The notes below the pieces were generated by a model, which was given only the letters and a program-made list of their open reading frames with translations, searched no databases and was not told the origin of the DNA. From assembly GCA_001769855.1 (NCBI GenBank), contig MEPP01000032.1:162538-226537 (forward strand): a DNA stretch of 64,000 bases, in the 5' to 3' direction. Numbering within the stretch: position 1 is the stretch's first letter; every line of letters begins with the position of its first letter. This DNA is from Bdellovibrionales bacterium GWA2_49_15. GTDB lineage: Bacteria; Bdellovibrionota; Bacteriovoracia; Bacteriovoracales; Bacteriovoracaceae. Positions 50,467-59,055 of the stretch are shown in pieces. A program made the translations under genes and the position numbers.

Positions 50467-52761
50467 ATGCGTTATTGGAAACATTGGTTGGCCTTTGCTC
50501 TTGTGTTGGTGACTTCCTTTGGAGTTCTTGGATATTACGGTCGAGAAATTTATCGTCAGGCACCTCCCATTCCAAAAAGCGTCGTCAGTGCCGACGGGAC
50601 TGTTCTTTTTACCGGGCAGGACATTCGAGACGGACAAAATATTTGGCAGTCCATGGGCGGCCAGGAAGTGGGATCAATCTGGGGACACGGAGCTTACGTG
50701 GCACCTGACTGGTCGGCCGACTGGGTTCATCGTGAAGCCGTCATTATTCTTGATCGCTGGGCAGGAGAGCAGCAATCGGGTGCAAAATATGACAGTCTCT
50801 CCTCGGAAAAGCAGGCGGCATTACGGGCACGACTCCAAGATGAGATTCGCCCGAATACCTACTCCGCAGAAACAGGAGTGATTCAAGTTTCTGCGTTGCG
50901 GGCCGATGCCATTCAACAACTCGTCTCTTACTATTCTGATCTTTTTAGCGATTCACCGGCATTTAACGATTTACGCAAGGCCTATGCCATCCCCGAGTTG
51001 GCGATTCATAAACCGGAACTTCGTAAACAAATGAGTGCCTTCTTTTTCTGGGCGGCCTGGACCTGCTCAACAAATCGTCCCGGCGCTACCATTACCTATA
51101 CCAATAACTGGCCGGCCGATGAACTGATCGGCAATCAACCCACGAGCGATATCGTTATCTGGTCGGTTATTAGTTTCGTCCTTCTTTTGGCCGGCGTAGG
51201 TGCCTTGACCTGGTATCATGCCATCTTAAAGCGACGCCCTGAGGATGAGGTAAGTTCTTATCCCGACAAAGATCCCTTATTTAAGCTGTCTCTGACCCCT
51301 TCCATGAAGGCCACCTTGAAATATTTCTGGATTGTGGCCACATTAATTGTGGTGCAGGTACTGATGGGTGCCATCACCGCGCACTACGGAGTTGAAGGCG
51401 AAGGCTTCTATGGAATCCCTTTGGCCAAATGGCTCCCTTATGCCGTCACGCGGACCTGGCACACTCAGCTGGGAATTTTTTGGATCGCAACAGCGTGGCT
51501 GGCGACAGGACTTTTTATCGCGCCGGCCGTTTCCGGTGTTGAGCCTAAATTTCAGCGATTCGGAGTGAACTTTCTCTTTGTGTGTCTGCTTGTCATTGTC
51601 GCCGGCTCGATGTTCGGCCAGTGGCTGGCGGTTCAGCAGAAATTGGGTCTGCCCATGAATTTCTGGTTTGGACACCAAGGCTATGAGTACGTGGACCTCG
51701 GACGTTTCTGGCAAATCTTTTTGTTTGTCGGACTCTTTGTTTGGCTTGGCCTGATGGGACGGGCGATGTGGCCTGCCATCAAAAAACCAAGCGAGAATCG
51801 AAGCCTGCTCGTTCTCTTTCTTATTTCCTCACTGGCGATTGGCAGCTTTTACGGGGCCGGCCTGATGTGGGGTCGTCAGACCAATTTGGCGATCGCTGAG
51901 TACTGGCGCTGGTGGGTGGTCCATCTTTGGGTGGAAGGTTTCTTTGAAGTATTCGCCACTGTGGTCATCGCTTTTCTTTTTACCAAATTGGGACTGTTAC
52001 GAGTCACTACCGCAACCAAGTCGGTGCTCTTTTCAACCGTGATTTTTCTTACAGGTGGCATCCTAGGGACATTTCATCATCTCTATTTCACCGGAACACC
52101 TACGGCGATCCTGGCATTGGGTGCGTCTTTCAGCGCTCTTGAGGTTGTGCCCTTGGTCCTGATTGGTTTTGAAGCCTACGAGAACCTCTCATTACTTTCA
52201 GTAAGAAGCTGGCTGGCCAGCTATCGTTGGCCGATTTATTTCTTTGTGGCCGTGGCCTTCTGGAATTTTGTTGGTGCGGGATTGTTCGGCTTTCTTATCA
52301 ATCCGCCCATCGCGCTTTACTATATGCAAGGTCTCAATACCACACCCGTACATGGACATGCGGCCCTCTTTGGGGTTTATGGCATGCTGGGAATCGGCCT
52401 CATGCTCTTTTGTCTCAAAGGCCTTTCGGCACAACGTGAGTGGAAGACAGGTACTTTAAAATTTGCCTTCTGGTCGATTAATGTTGGACTCGTGCTCATG
52501 ATCGTCCTCAGTCTCCTCCCCATCGGTCTGCTGCAAACCTGGGCCAGCGTTGAAAAGGGCATGTGGTTTGCCCGATCGGCCGATTTCATGCAACTTCCTC
52601 TACTCGTAACCTTCCGTTGGTTGCGGGTTGTCGGCGACATCGTTTTTGCGGCGGGAATTCTGTCACTTGGATGGTTTATTTTGGGTTTAAAAACAGGCCA
52701 TTCATTTGTGCAAGATGAAGCTAGCGACGCAGAACAGTTAGACGAACCTGCGATTGTCTGA
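50467..52761 (+). CDS. norZ: quinol-dependent nitric oxide reductase (qNor)
   Basis: 764 residues: the fused NorC-NorB form that reduces 2 NO to N2O using quinol. The N-terminal part (about 30-215) has a cytochrome c-like fold without any CXXCH, as in qNor. The catalytic part has about twelve further membrane helices with haem and FeB histidine motifs: HLWVEGFFE (near 485), GTFHHLYFTGTP (near 536) and HGHAALFGVYG (near 628). Expression is probably NO-induced through the element at 50400-50426. It is a single-gene unit ending at a strong hairpin. Confidence 0.95.
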   Translation: MRYWKHWLAFALVLVTSFGVLGYYGREIYRQAPPIPKSVVSADGTVLFTGQDIRDGQNIWQSMGGQEVGSIWGHGAYVAPDWSADWVHREAVIILDRWAGEQQSGAKYDSLSSEKQAALRARLQDEIRPNTYSAETGVIQVSALRADAIQQLVSYYSDLFSDSPAFNDLRKAYAIPELAIHKPELRKQMSAFFFWAAWTCSTNRPGATITYTNNWPADELIGNQPTSDIVIWSVISFVLLLAGVGALTWYHAILKRRPEDEVSSYPDKDPLFKLSLTPSMKATLKYFWIVATLIVVQVLMGAITAHYGVEGEGFYGIPLAKWLPYAVTRTWHTQLGIFWIATAWLATGLFIAPAVSGVEPKFQRFGVNFLFVCLLVIVAGSMFGQWLAVQQKLGLPMNFWFGHQGYEYVDLGRFWQIFLFVGLFVWLGLMGRAMWPAIKKPSENRSLLVLFLISSLAIGSFYGAGLMWGRQTNLAIAEYWRWWVVHLWVEGFFEVFATVVIAFLFTKLGLLRVTTATKSVLFSTVIFLTGGILGTFHHLYFTGTPTAILALGASFSALEVVPLVLIGFEAYENLSLLSVRSWLASYRWPIYFFVAVAFWNFVGAGLFGFLINPPIALYYMQGLNTTPVHGHAALFGVYGMLGIGLMLFCLKGLSAQREWKTGTLKFAFWSINVGLVLMIVLSLLPIGLLQTWASVEKGMWFARSADFMQLPLLVTFRWLRVVGDIVFAAGILSLGWFILGLKTGHSFVQDEASDAEQLDEPAIV

Positions 52762-52771
52762 CAAATTTAAT

Positions 52772-52808
52772 TCACTAAAGTACTGGGCCATCGCCGGTAC
52801 TTTAGTGA
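52772..52808 (+). terminator. perfect 12-bp hairpin after norZ
   Basis: TCACTAAAGTAC at 52772-52783 pairs exactly with GTACTTTAGTGA at 52797-52808 around a 13-base loop, 10 bases after the norZ stop. The downstream tract is not T-rich, so it may be a Rho-aided terminator or an mRNA-stabilising structure rather than a classical intrinsic terminator. Confidence 0.55.
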
Positions 52809-52835
52809 TTCTCTGAAAAATCCGAAAAGCCTCTC

Positions 52836-53645
52836 ATGCGATCACTCATCATCCTGCTAAGTTTACTTCTTGCAACCTCGTGCGGTCCGGACATGTTAAA
52901 CGGGTTAAATAAGGCACCCGTTAATCAGCTAAAGGGCCCATCAGCGTTAGGAGATCCAACGGTAGCGGCGACTCCCACGGCGGCGCCGGCCGACAGTGAA
53001 GGAAACTGTCTCTGTCCCTACAACTACGCACCGGTCTGTGGATCAGACGGCATGACCTACGGGAACTCATGTGTGGCCGAGTGTAAAAAGATCCCGAGCT
53101 ACAGCGGCGGTGAATGTCCCAAGGCCACTGACATAAATCCCGACGGTACTCAAAGTTGCATTTGCACTCTTCAGTTCATGCCGGTCTGTGGAACTGACGG
53201 CAATACCTACGGAAATAGCTGTGTCGCTAAATGCAATAGTATCTCCTCGTACACCCTTGGCGCCTGCCCCCACCCAACGGTTGACGCTTGCGTGTGTCCC
53301 TTGATCTACTCTCCCGTTTGCGGCAGTGACAAACAAACCTATTCCAATGGCTGTCTGGCCAGTTGTGCCAATATCACCACTTATAGCGTAGGAAAATGTT
53401 CCAATGTGGTCGATGTTACCCCTAATTTTCTGTGCAAATGTCCTTACAGCTACGCGCCGGTTTGCGGCAGCGATAAAAAAACCTACTCCAACGCCTGCAT
53501 GGCAAAGTGTCACGATATCACCAGCTACACCAACGGAAAATGTCTGGAACTTTTTTACCCAAGAAAATTCCCGTTGGAAATTGAGGATCTCAAAATTAAA
53601 ATCCCGGTGCTCGCCGCTCCTATCAAGTGGTCTATTTCAAAATAA
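52836..53645 (+). CDS. lipoprotein with four Kazal-type protease-inhibitor domains
   Basis: 269 residues: lipoprotein signal ending LLATSC (Cys16), a Pro/Ala linker, then four Kazal repeats at about 57-94, 107-144, 150-188 and 199-237. Each has the pattern CxCPxxYxPVCGSDxxTYxNxCxxxC...C with six cysteines. Kazal domains inhibit serine proteases; the reactive loop lies just after the second Cys and differs among repeats (YNYAPV, LQFMPV, LIYSPV, YSYAPV). A surface-anchored multi-inhibitor could protect the cell from its own or foreign subtilisins. It follows norZ but is separated by a hairpin, so it is its own unit. Confidence 0.93.
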   Translation: MRSLIILLSLLLATSCGPDMLNGLNKAPVNQLKGPSALGDPTVAATPTAAPADSEGNCLCPYNYAPVCGSDGMTYGNSCVAECKKIPSYSGGECPKATDINPDGTQSCICTLQFMPVCGTDGNTYGNSCVAKCNSISSYTLGACPHPTVDACVCPLIYSPVCGSDKQTYSNGCLASCANITTYSVGKCSNVVDVTPNFLCKCPYSYAPVCGSDKKTYSNACMAKCHDITSYTNGKCLELFYPRKFPLEIEDLKIKIPVLAAPIKWSISK

Positions 53646-53648
53646 AAC

Positions 53649-53680
53649 CTCAAATAATTTTAGTTATTATTTTTTTTGAG
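53649..53680 (+). terminator. weak terminator after the Kazal gene
   Basis: CTCAAA (53649-53654) pairs with TTTGAG (53675-53680), with inner AATAA/TTATT pairing and a T8 run inside the 3' part. A weak AT-rich structure just after the stop codon. Confidence 0.3.
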
Positions 53681-54001
53681 CGGTGTATTTGGTCAAGAAA
53701 ATTTTAAATCTTTTTTTTCATGCAAGGTAAAGTCCCGAGAAGGTGCGAAAGACTTGACTCTCACATCGCTGTTTACGGCCGAGGTTGATAGGTGAATGCC
53801 ACAATTATGTGGCACATTTTGAGAATAACTCAAAATAGCACCTGTTAGATATGAAGTGTTTGGCCTTTCCTTGGGGCACAAAAAGTTGATAATTCCACCG
53901 ATGGTATAATTAAACATAAGGGTTCAATAGCTTCGCTATTGGAGGTACACATTGCGTGGTCGGGCCGCCATGCCATTACAGAGATGTAATTGGAGGCCCA
54001 T
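53681..54001. other. hairpin-rich non-coding region
   Basis: No convincing gene. Four short perfect hairpins occur in order: TGCCACA/TGTGGCA (53797-53814), ATTTTGAG/CTCAAAAT (53816-53836), CAATAGC/GCTATTG with a TTC loop (53925-53941), and ATTACA/TGTAAT (53975-53990). An extended -10 promoter lies at 53912-53920. The region could hold a small RNA, a structured leader for the next gene, or remnants of a mobile element. Confidence 0.5.
53912..53920 (+). promoter_or_regulatory. extended -10 promoter for the small lipoprotein gene
   Basis: TG-G-TATAAT is a perfect extended -10 sequence, which works without a good -35; none is seen at 17 bases. Transcription would begin near 53927, putting the CAATAGC/GCTATTG hairpin at the very 5' end of the message. 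Confidence 0.45.
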
Positions 54002-54253
54002 ATGTTTCTTTTTAGATCAATAGTGGTGATGCTATTCATCACCGCCTGCAACAACTCCCCCACCTACGATCATCCATCGAAGAGTTCAAGCATATTTTCT
54101 ACGGATTCCAAGCAGTGTGAAGCAGAATCAATGAATAAATATCCTGGTGAGGAAGGATTTGTCGGAGATGCCAAAAGGGCCAATTTTGTAAAGGCATGCC
54201 TGGAGGAGAAAGGCTGGGTTAGACAAGACAAGAAAATATCTATGGGACGATAA
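54002..54253 (+). CDS. small lipoprotein of unknown function
   Basis: 83 residues from the ATG at 54002, with GGAGG eight bases upstream. The signal sequence ends LFITAC, a good lipobox at Cys16. The short mature chain has two further Cys (KQCEAES and VKACLEEKGW) that probably pair; this C-x-n-C-x4-GW form is common in small uncharacterised lipoproteins. It precedes the glycosidase-like gene by 58 bases on the same strand. Confidence 0.7.
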   Translation: MFLFRSIVVMLFITACNNSPTYDHPSKSSSIFSTDSKQCEAESMNKYPGEEGFVGDAKRANFVKACLEEKGWVRQDKKISMGR

Positions 54254-54278
54254 GCTCAAACAAATTGAAGAATTCATG

Positions 54279-54304
54279 CCGCTGGGGCATACTCCCCCCA
54301 GCGG
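54279..54304 (+). promoter_or_regulatory. GC-rich hairpin masking a ribosome-binding site
   Basis: CCGCTGGGG (54279-54287) pairs perfectly with CCCCAGCGG (54296-54304) around an 8-base loop. Its last bases form part of the GGAG ribosome-binding site for the ATG at 54312. The structure could lower or regulate translation of the glycosidase-like gene, or end part of the upstream transcript. Confidence 0.5.
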
Positions 54305-54311
54305 AGAAAAC

Positions 54312-55166
54312 ATGAAAAAAATTTTATTGCTCACCCTCGGAATCTTGTCCTTGTCCCTTTCGGCCCAAACTCTAGAGGCAAGACCTCTCCCCGATCCTCT
54401 CTATGGTGTCACTATCGACCGCACCGATAAGCTCAGCAAGATTTTAGATTCCCTACGCCGCCTCTCCAAAAGACCAACCACCAGAATTGTCTTCGATGAG
54501 TTTGTCGCCGCTCGTGAATATCAAGACGCCGCCAGCGCCATTTTCAATGTGAGCTATGTTATGGGCGAACTCCTGGATTCCTTTTACGTCAATAAATACT
54601 CGGTGGCAGATTATGAGAAACGGGCACAGGAATATACCTCGCTCCTCAAGGACAAAGTCGATCTATGGGAGGTGGGCAACGAAGTCAACGGAGAATGGCT
54701 TGGAGCGACTGCTGATGTGGTTGCCAAAGTTACCAGGGCGGCAAAAGTTGTGAAGCAGTCCGGTGGGCGCACCGCCATGACTTTGTACTATAATCCTAAT
54801 TGCTATGAAAAACCTGCCAACGAGATGTTTACCTGGGCAGAGGCCAACATCAACGCCGAGTTAAAAGGTCTCCTTGATTATGTTCTGGTGAGCTATTACG
54901 AAGACGATTGCAATGGTTATGTACCCAACTGGCAGCAGGTGTTTGACCGCCTTTCAAAATTGTTTCCCGGAAAAAAATTGGGAATTGGGGAATGCGGAAC
55001 TACGAAGAAGTCGAAAAAGAAAGCCCTGGTTCAGCGCTATTACTCCATGAAGGTCACTACGCCAAACTTCATCAGAGGAAATTTCTGGTGGTATTTCTGG
55101 CAGGACATGGTTCCCTATAGAAACTCGCTGTGGGCCACGCTCAACGAAACTATTCGAAATAATTAA
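54312..55166 (+). CDS. exported clan GH-A-like glycoside hydrolase
   Basis: 284 residues with a signal peptide (to about AQTLEA). Two acidic residues sit where clan GH-A TIM-barrel enzymes keep their acid/base and nucleophile: Glu124 in WEVGNEVNGEW and Glu227 in LGIGECGT. LLDYVLVSYYEDD is also barrel-like. It probably cleaves a polysaccharide in the periplasm or outside. It converges on the exopolysaccharide operon with a 1-base gap between stops, so it may act on the same polymer although transcribed from the other side. The exact GH family is not certain. Confidence 0.72.
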   Translation: MKKILLLTLGILSLSLSAQTLEARPLPDPLYGVTIDRTDKLSKILDSLRRLSKRPTTRIVFDEFVAAREYQDAASAIFNVSYVMGELLDSFYVNKYSVADYEKRAQEYTSLLKDKVDLWEVGNEVNGEWLGATADVVAKVTRAAKVVKQSGGRTAMTLYYNPNCYEKPANEMFTWAEANINAELKGLLDYVLVSYYEDDCNGYVPNWQQVFDRLSKLFPGKKLGIGECGTTKKSKKKALVQRYYSMKVTTPNFIRGNFWWYFWQDMVPYRNSLWATLNETIRNN

Positions 55167-55167
55167 T

Positions 55168-58029
55168 CTAATCTTTGGGAAAGATCTTGGGATCGCCGAT
55201 ACTCACAAAGGTATAGCCCATATCCTTGAGCCCCTCGATGACATTGGACAAATATTTTAAACCTTCATCCATGCGATAATAGAGCGTTGGATCTTCCATA
55301 TAGCGATAGGTTGTGCCCGGGGACAAGATATGGGGATGCCAAAAGAAAGAGGCAATGGCGCCTCTGATGACCGTTAACTTTTTTGCAATTCGCAGAATAT
55401 CTTGATCAGAAGAAATAGAGCGCCAGGTCGGTGGCTCATAATCCAGATGATCGACCATACCTAAGGTTTCAGGAATGATTCTCTGACCATAAACATCCTT
55501 ATAGATTGGATAAGGAAATATTTGGCCGGAGAATTGAGTGGTCATGAGATCAACTTTAATGCCCCTCAGATATTCGTGGCGCTTTTGCTTGCACAGCTCA
55601 CCTTTACAGGCAAAATAGTGCAATTCTTTCTGCCTTTTCGGAATGGTGATGGAGTTAATTGGAAAGTAAATGGGCCGATGATAGGTCCACGAAAAGGTCC
55701 GACCGAAAATTATGGAATCCAAAGCGCTATTGGCATAATGGGGGGTTTCCCAGGCATCGGGCACGATCCCCAATCCTTTAAAGGCCTGCTCGCCTGCATC
55801 CAAGAGTCCCGTTACCCAGGAAACCGAATCTTCCGGCATGGGAGTATTTTCAGGGTACATCCAAAATTCGAAATCCGCCCCCGAGATTCCATCATAACCA
55901 CAGATATGATCTCCACCCTGATGAGATACTCCATGGAAGATAAAGTTGGCGCCTCGGGCCTTGGCATATCTTAAGATTCCGTTGATTTCCGGGATAAGCG
56001 TCAGGGGTTTATACAGCGGCTCCACACCACCGGAGTCGGTGGAGGTTCCATAGACATTGGAGTAATAGGGAATGGTGGCAATGGAAAAGGGAGTATGGCT
56101 GTCAGCCAGATAGTCGACGACTCTTCGCAAATTTGCGGCGCTGGAGTTTCCTCCCACATCCTCGAGGCGGACTAAGGCCCTTTTCTCAGTCGACGGTGTC
56201 TCGCCCAAGATATCCCAAAGCACATCGGTAAAGATAAGATAGCGGTCCTCATAGTGAATGAAGCTAAATGGCGTATCTCCAAAGAAGAAAAGATTTCCTG
56301 AGCGGCCAAATTTCTGCTGGGAAATATAGGGTGTCACGCTGTTGTCTTTTGAATGTCGGGCCAAGGAGAGAACAGTGGTATTGGGATGAGCGGCACTCAA
56401 GCTCACAATCGCCAGTTCAGGGCTGGCCATATAGCTCTTGGTATTGAAGTTCCATTTTTCCAGCTTGTTGAAGACCTGTCCCTTATATTCAAAATCCCGA
56501 TAAAAACCAACCTGAAGGTTGGTCGGTGTGGGTTCTGAATCTGGCTTGTGAATCATCTTGAAGGAAAATTCCAGCGGTGAAAGTTTTTCCTTCTCGGCCA
56601 CTTCTAAATATTTTTTTTCAAAGTGATTAAACTGATAGTTAAACCAGACAAAGGTTTTATTCTGGGAAAAATGGACCGCGTCTGTGAGAAACGCCTCATT
56701 CGGCTGATAAAAATAATCGGTGGCGATATAGAAGCTCACCCGACAGCTTGCCAGGTCCGATGCTTTGTATTTTTCCACATCGCGATCCTCGACCCTCCAT
56801 TTCGGAAATCCTCCCATGAGATTCATGAGGAGGGTGGCGTGTATTTCTCCGATGACAATATCGCCTTTGCGGGCATTAAAATAGATGCAAGCCAGGGCCA
56901 GATTCGGGTCAGGCGTCTCAATCAGAGTTTTTTTTTCCTGAATGGTCTCTTTCCAGACTTCACCGTCTTTAAGTTCCTGCAAGAAGAGTTTGTCGAAATC
57001 CGGACTGTAATAAAACAAGCGGGGGTCACGGAACTCAAAGGCAGGTTCAAATTGGGTGACGCCCACATTGACTTCCACTTGAATCAGATTTTCCAGCGCG
57101 TCCTCTTCAAGCTCATTTAAGGCCAGGAAGAATTGTTTTGCCGCCTTTGTTTGGGAAGCAAAATTCCAAGGGCCGCCTTCACAGGTGAAGGCACTCTTTT
57201 TGTAGTTAAATTGCTCACACGCAGGAACCGTAAGATTAACCAGCTTTAGATCCTTATCGGGATAAGCGGTTCGAAGACGTGCGAAGTTATTCTTTAAAAC
57301 CTTGGAAATCGGGTCTTTTTGCCAGTCGGCCAACTTAAGGGGGAGCTGATCGTTGACAGAGAAACGAAGAGTCTTAAAGTATGACAAAAACTGCTCGAAC
57401 TTCACCGGGTCCTCGCTGCGCCAGTGCTCCAAAGCGCTGAGATCATTTTCACTGGTGATTTCCAAAGAGAGCTTGATGCCATTTATTCGACGGGCAATTT
57501 TCTTGACCAGGGTTAGCCAGAGATCAGAATTTTTACTATTCCAAAGTTTTGCCAATCCGACCGCCACAACAAACTCATCAATGTCATACTCATCGGCCAG
57601 GGCGACATAAGGAAAAATGGACTGGTAGTAGTACTCGGCCCAACGGCCGGGATTGGCGGGATTGTACTCTTGCAAGAGATTGCTCATCATTAAACCGATA
57701 TCCGCGGTCATAATGGGCCTCATGGTCACCTTACTGAAAGAGTGGGAACTGCGCACAATAAAGCGCTCAATGTCGGCAATGGGAGTGCGGTTTACGGGAA
57801 GATAAACCAAATCGGAGGTGGTGCCTTGAGTCGCCATGCGAATGGACATGGTAAATGATTTAAAGCCAGCATCATTCGCTTGCCGCGCCAGAATCATCCC
57901 CCCCTGAGAACCATAGCCCATGTCTCCCTGGCTGCGATATTGCTCATGCACCAGAGCGGCCAGCTCCAAGCCTGCAAAGGCCTTGCCTGCGGCAAGAAAT
58001 AAAAAAAGAATTAAAATTATGTCTCTCAT
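55168..58029 (-). CDS. bifunctional exported protein: TIM-barrel-like domain plus DUF2334 polysaccharide deacetylase
   Basis: 953 residues with a signal peptide. Residues about 20-350 look like a glycoside hydrolase TIM barrel, similar in style to the GH113-like protein of the same operon (for example RPIMTADIGLMM and INGIKLSLEITSEND). About 350-610 is beta-rich. About 615-930 is a DUF2334/CE4-like deacetylase: ALVRLEDVGGNSS with the metal-binding Asp, then FIFHGVSHQGG with the histidines, and DAWETPHY. The order and size resemble PelA, the hydrolase-deacetylase of the Pel polysaccharide. It is the last gene of the leftward operon and likely deacetylates and trims the exported polymer. Confidence 0.8.
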   Translation of the reverse strand: MRDIILILFLFLAAGKAFAGLELAALVHEQYRSQGDMGYGSQGGMILARQANDAGFKSFTMSIRMATQGTTSDLVYLPVNRTPIADIERFIVRSSHSFSKVTMRPIMTADIGLMMSNLLQEYNPANPGRWAEYYYQSIFPYVALADEYDIDEFVVAVGLAKLWNSKNSDLWLTLVKKIARRINGIKLSLEITSENDLSALEHWRSEDPVKFEQFLSYFKTLRFSVNDQLPLKLADWQKDPISKVLKNNFARLRTAYPDKDLKLVNLTVPACEQFNYKKSAFTCEGGPWNFASQTKAAKQFFLALNELEEDALENLIQVEVNVGVTQFEPAFEFRDPRLFYYSPDFDKLFLQELKDGEVWKETIQEKKTLIETPDPNLALACIYFNARKGDIVIGEIHATLLMNLMGGFPKWRVEDRDVEKYKASDLASCRVSFYIATDYFYQPNEAFLTDAVHFSQNKTFVWFNYQFNHFEKKYLEVAEKEKLSPLEFSFKMIHKPDSEPTPTNLQVGFYRDFEYKGQVFNKLEKWNFNTKSYMASPELAIVSLSAAHPNTTVLSLARHSKDNSVTPYISQQKFGRSGNLFFFGDTPFSFIHYEDRYLIFTDVLWDILGETPSTEKRALVRLEDVGGNSSAANLRRVVDYLADSHTPFSIATIPYYSNVYGTSTDSGGVEPLYKPLTLIPEINGILRYAKARGANFIFHGVSHQGGDHICGYDGISGADFEFWMYPENTPMPEDSVSWVTGLLDAGEQAFKGLGIVPDAWETPHYANSALDSIIFGRTFSWTYHRPIYFPINSITIPKRQKELHYFACKGELCKQKRHEYLRGIKVDLMTTQFSGQIFPYPIYKDVYGQRIIPETLGMVDHLDYEPPTWRSISSDQDILRIAKKLTVIRGAIASFFWHPHILSPGTTYRYMEDPTLYYRMDEGLKYLSNVIEGLKDMGYTFVSIGDPKIFPKD

Positions 58030-58035
58030 ATTTGC

Positions 58036-59055
58036 TTACTGGTTAAACCCCACAAAGTTTCCGGCAAAGGCAGAGTCCGACCACTCGGCAGGGCAGGTAT
58101 TCATAGGAGTGGCACCAACCGTGCTTAAATCAAACGAGCGGTTATCAGCAAAAGGATCAACTGGTTTTACATGGTAAGCGTATCCCCACCACTGAAACAT
58201 ATAGGCGGCCTCTTTCACCTCGCGCTGGCCACAAGCCGTGACCATGGTGGCATCGTAGCTGCTAAGATAGCGCGTGGGCTGAGTATAAATTTGCAGATAA
58301 TCACCCGGGTTTAAGCTGTACCCGGAGGCAACTTCCACGGTCTCGGATGTTTGCTTGGAGGTTTCTTTGAAGTATTGGTAATTCAGGGAAAGGGCCAGAC
58401 TGAAGACCCCGGTTTGCACCTGGGGAGTTAGATAGATGCCCCAGTGATGTCCTTGACGAGTTTCCCAAAGCCGCTGAATACCCTGTCTGATATTCAGTGA
58501 GCTCAAGGTCGAACTTCCATTTGAGAGAACCCCTGAAACCGCTTCGGTGGCCTGGTAACGTTGAAAGCAGTTTAAACGCTGGGCCTTTTCTCCCAGTGTG
58601 GGCGACAGAACCACGGCGCGGGAAACAATAAAACCAAGACTGGTGCGCACCGTGTGCCCTTTGGCATCTTGGGAAATCAAGGTAACCATCTGATTCACAT
58701 AGGGCACATTTTCTTTGAGCGCCGGAAGTTTTAGAGCGAAGGTTTCATTTTTTCCCGATTTTCTGACGGCATACTGTTCCTCGCGCAGATCTTTTGTTTG
58801 GTAACCATTCCCGAACATGTAGATGAGAGTGTGCTTAACCTTCCCTTCCCCGCCTTCGGACTTGGCTTCTAAAAACACCTTGCTCTTATCATAAGTCCCT
58901 TTGAACTCCTGGCATCTTTGACGTCGACTTAGAAAAGATAATCCAGGCCGATAGTCAGAATCAACTCTGATTTTCTTGAGAGAAAGGGTGTTGCGAAATT
59001 CGGCCGCAAATCCCATGCTGGAAAAAATACAGAAAAAAATAATGAGTGCCTTCAT
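58036..59055 (-). CDS. exported protein of unknown function in the exopolysaccharide operon
   Basis: 339 residues with a signal peptide (to FAAEF). The mature protein is beta-rich with several Cys (RRQRCQEF, LNCFQRY, TACGQRE, NTCPAEW) that may form disulfides. Alternating hydrophobic stretches such as HHWGIYLTPQVQTGVFSLA suggest a beta sandwich or barrel. No family recognised. It starts inside the end of the preceding gene (4-base overlap) and is followed closely by the deacetylase gene, so a role in polymer export or processing is likely by context. Confidence 0.72.
   Translation of the reverse strand: MKALIIFFCIFSSMGFAAEFRNTLSLKKIRVDSDYRPGLSFLSRRQRCQEFKGTYDKSKVFLEAKSEGGEGKVKHTLIYMFGNGYQTKDLREEQYAVRKSGKNETFALKLPALKENVPYVNQMVTLISQDAKGHTVRTSLGFIVSRAVVLSPTLGEKAQRLNCFQRYQATEAVSGVLSNGSSTLSSLNIRQGIQRLWETRQGHHWGIYLTPQVQTGVFSLALSLNYQYFKETSKQTSETVEVASGYSLNPGDYLQIYTQPTRYLSSYDATMVTACGQREVKEAAYMFQWWGYAYHVKPVDPFADNRSFDLSTVGATPMNTCPAEWSDSAFAGNFVGFNQ

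Noticed and set aside
52836..53645. CRISPR-like repeats suggested by recurrent GTCTGTGG/TACGG blocks
   Set aside because: Repeats are imperfect, in frame and explained by four Kazal domains.
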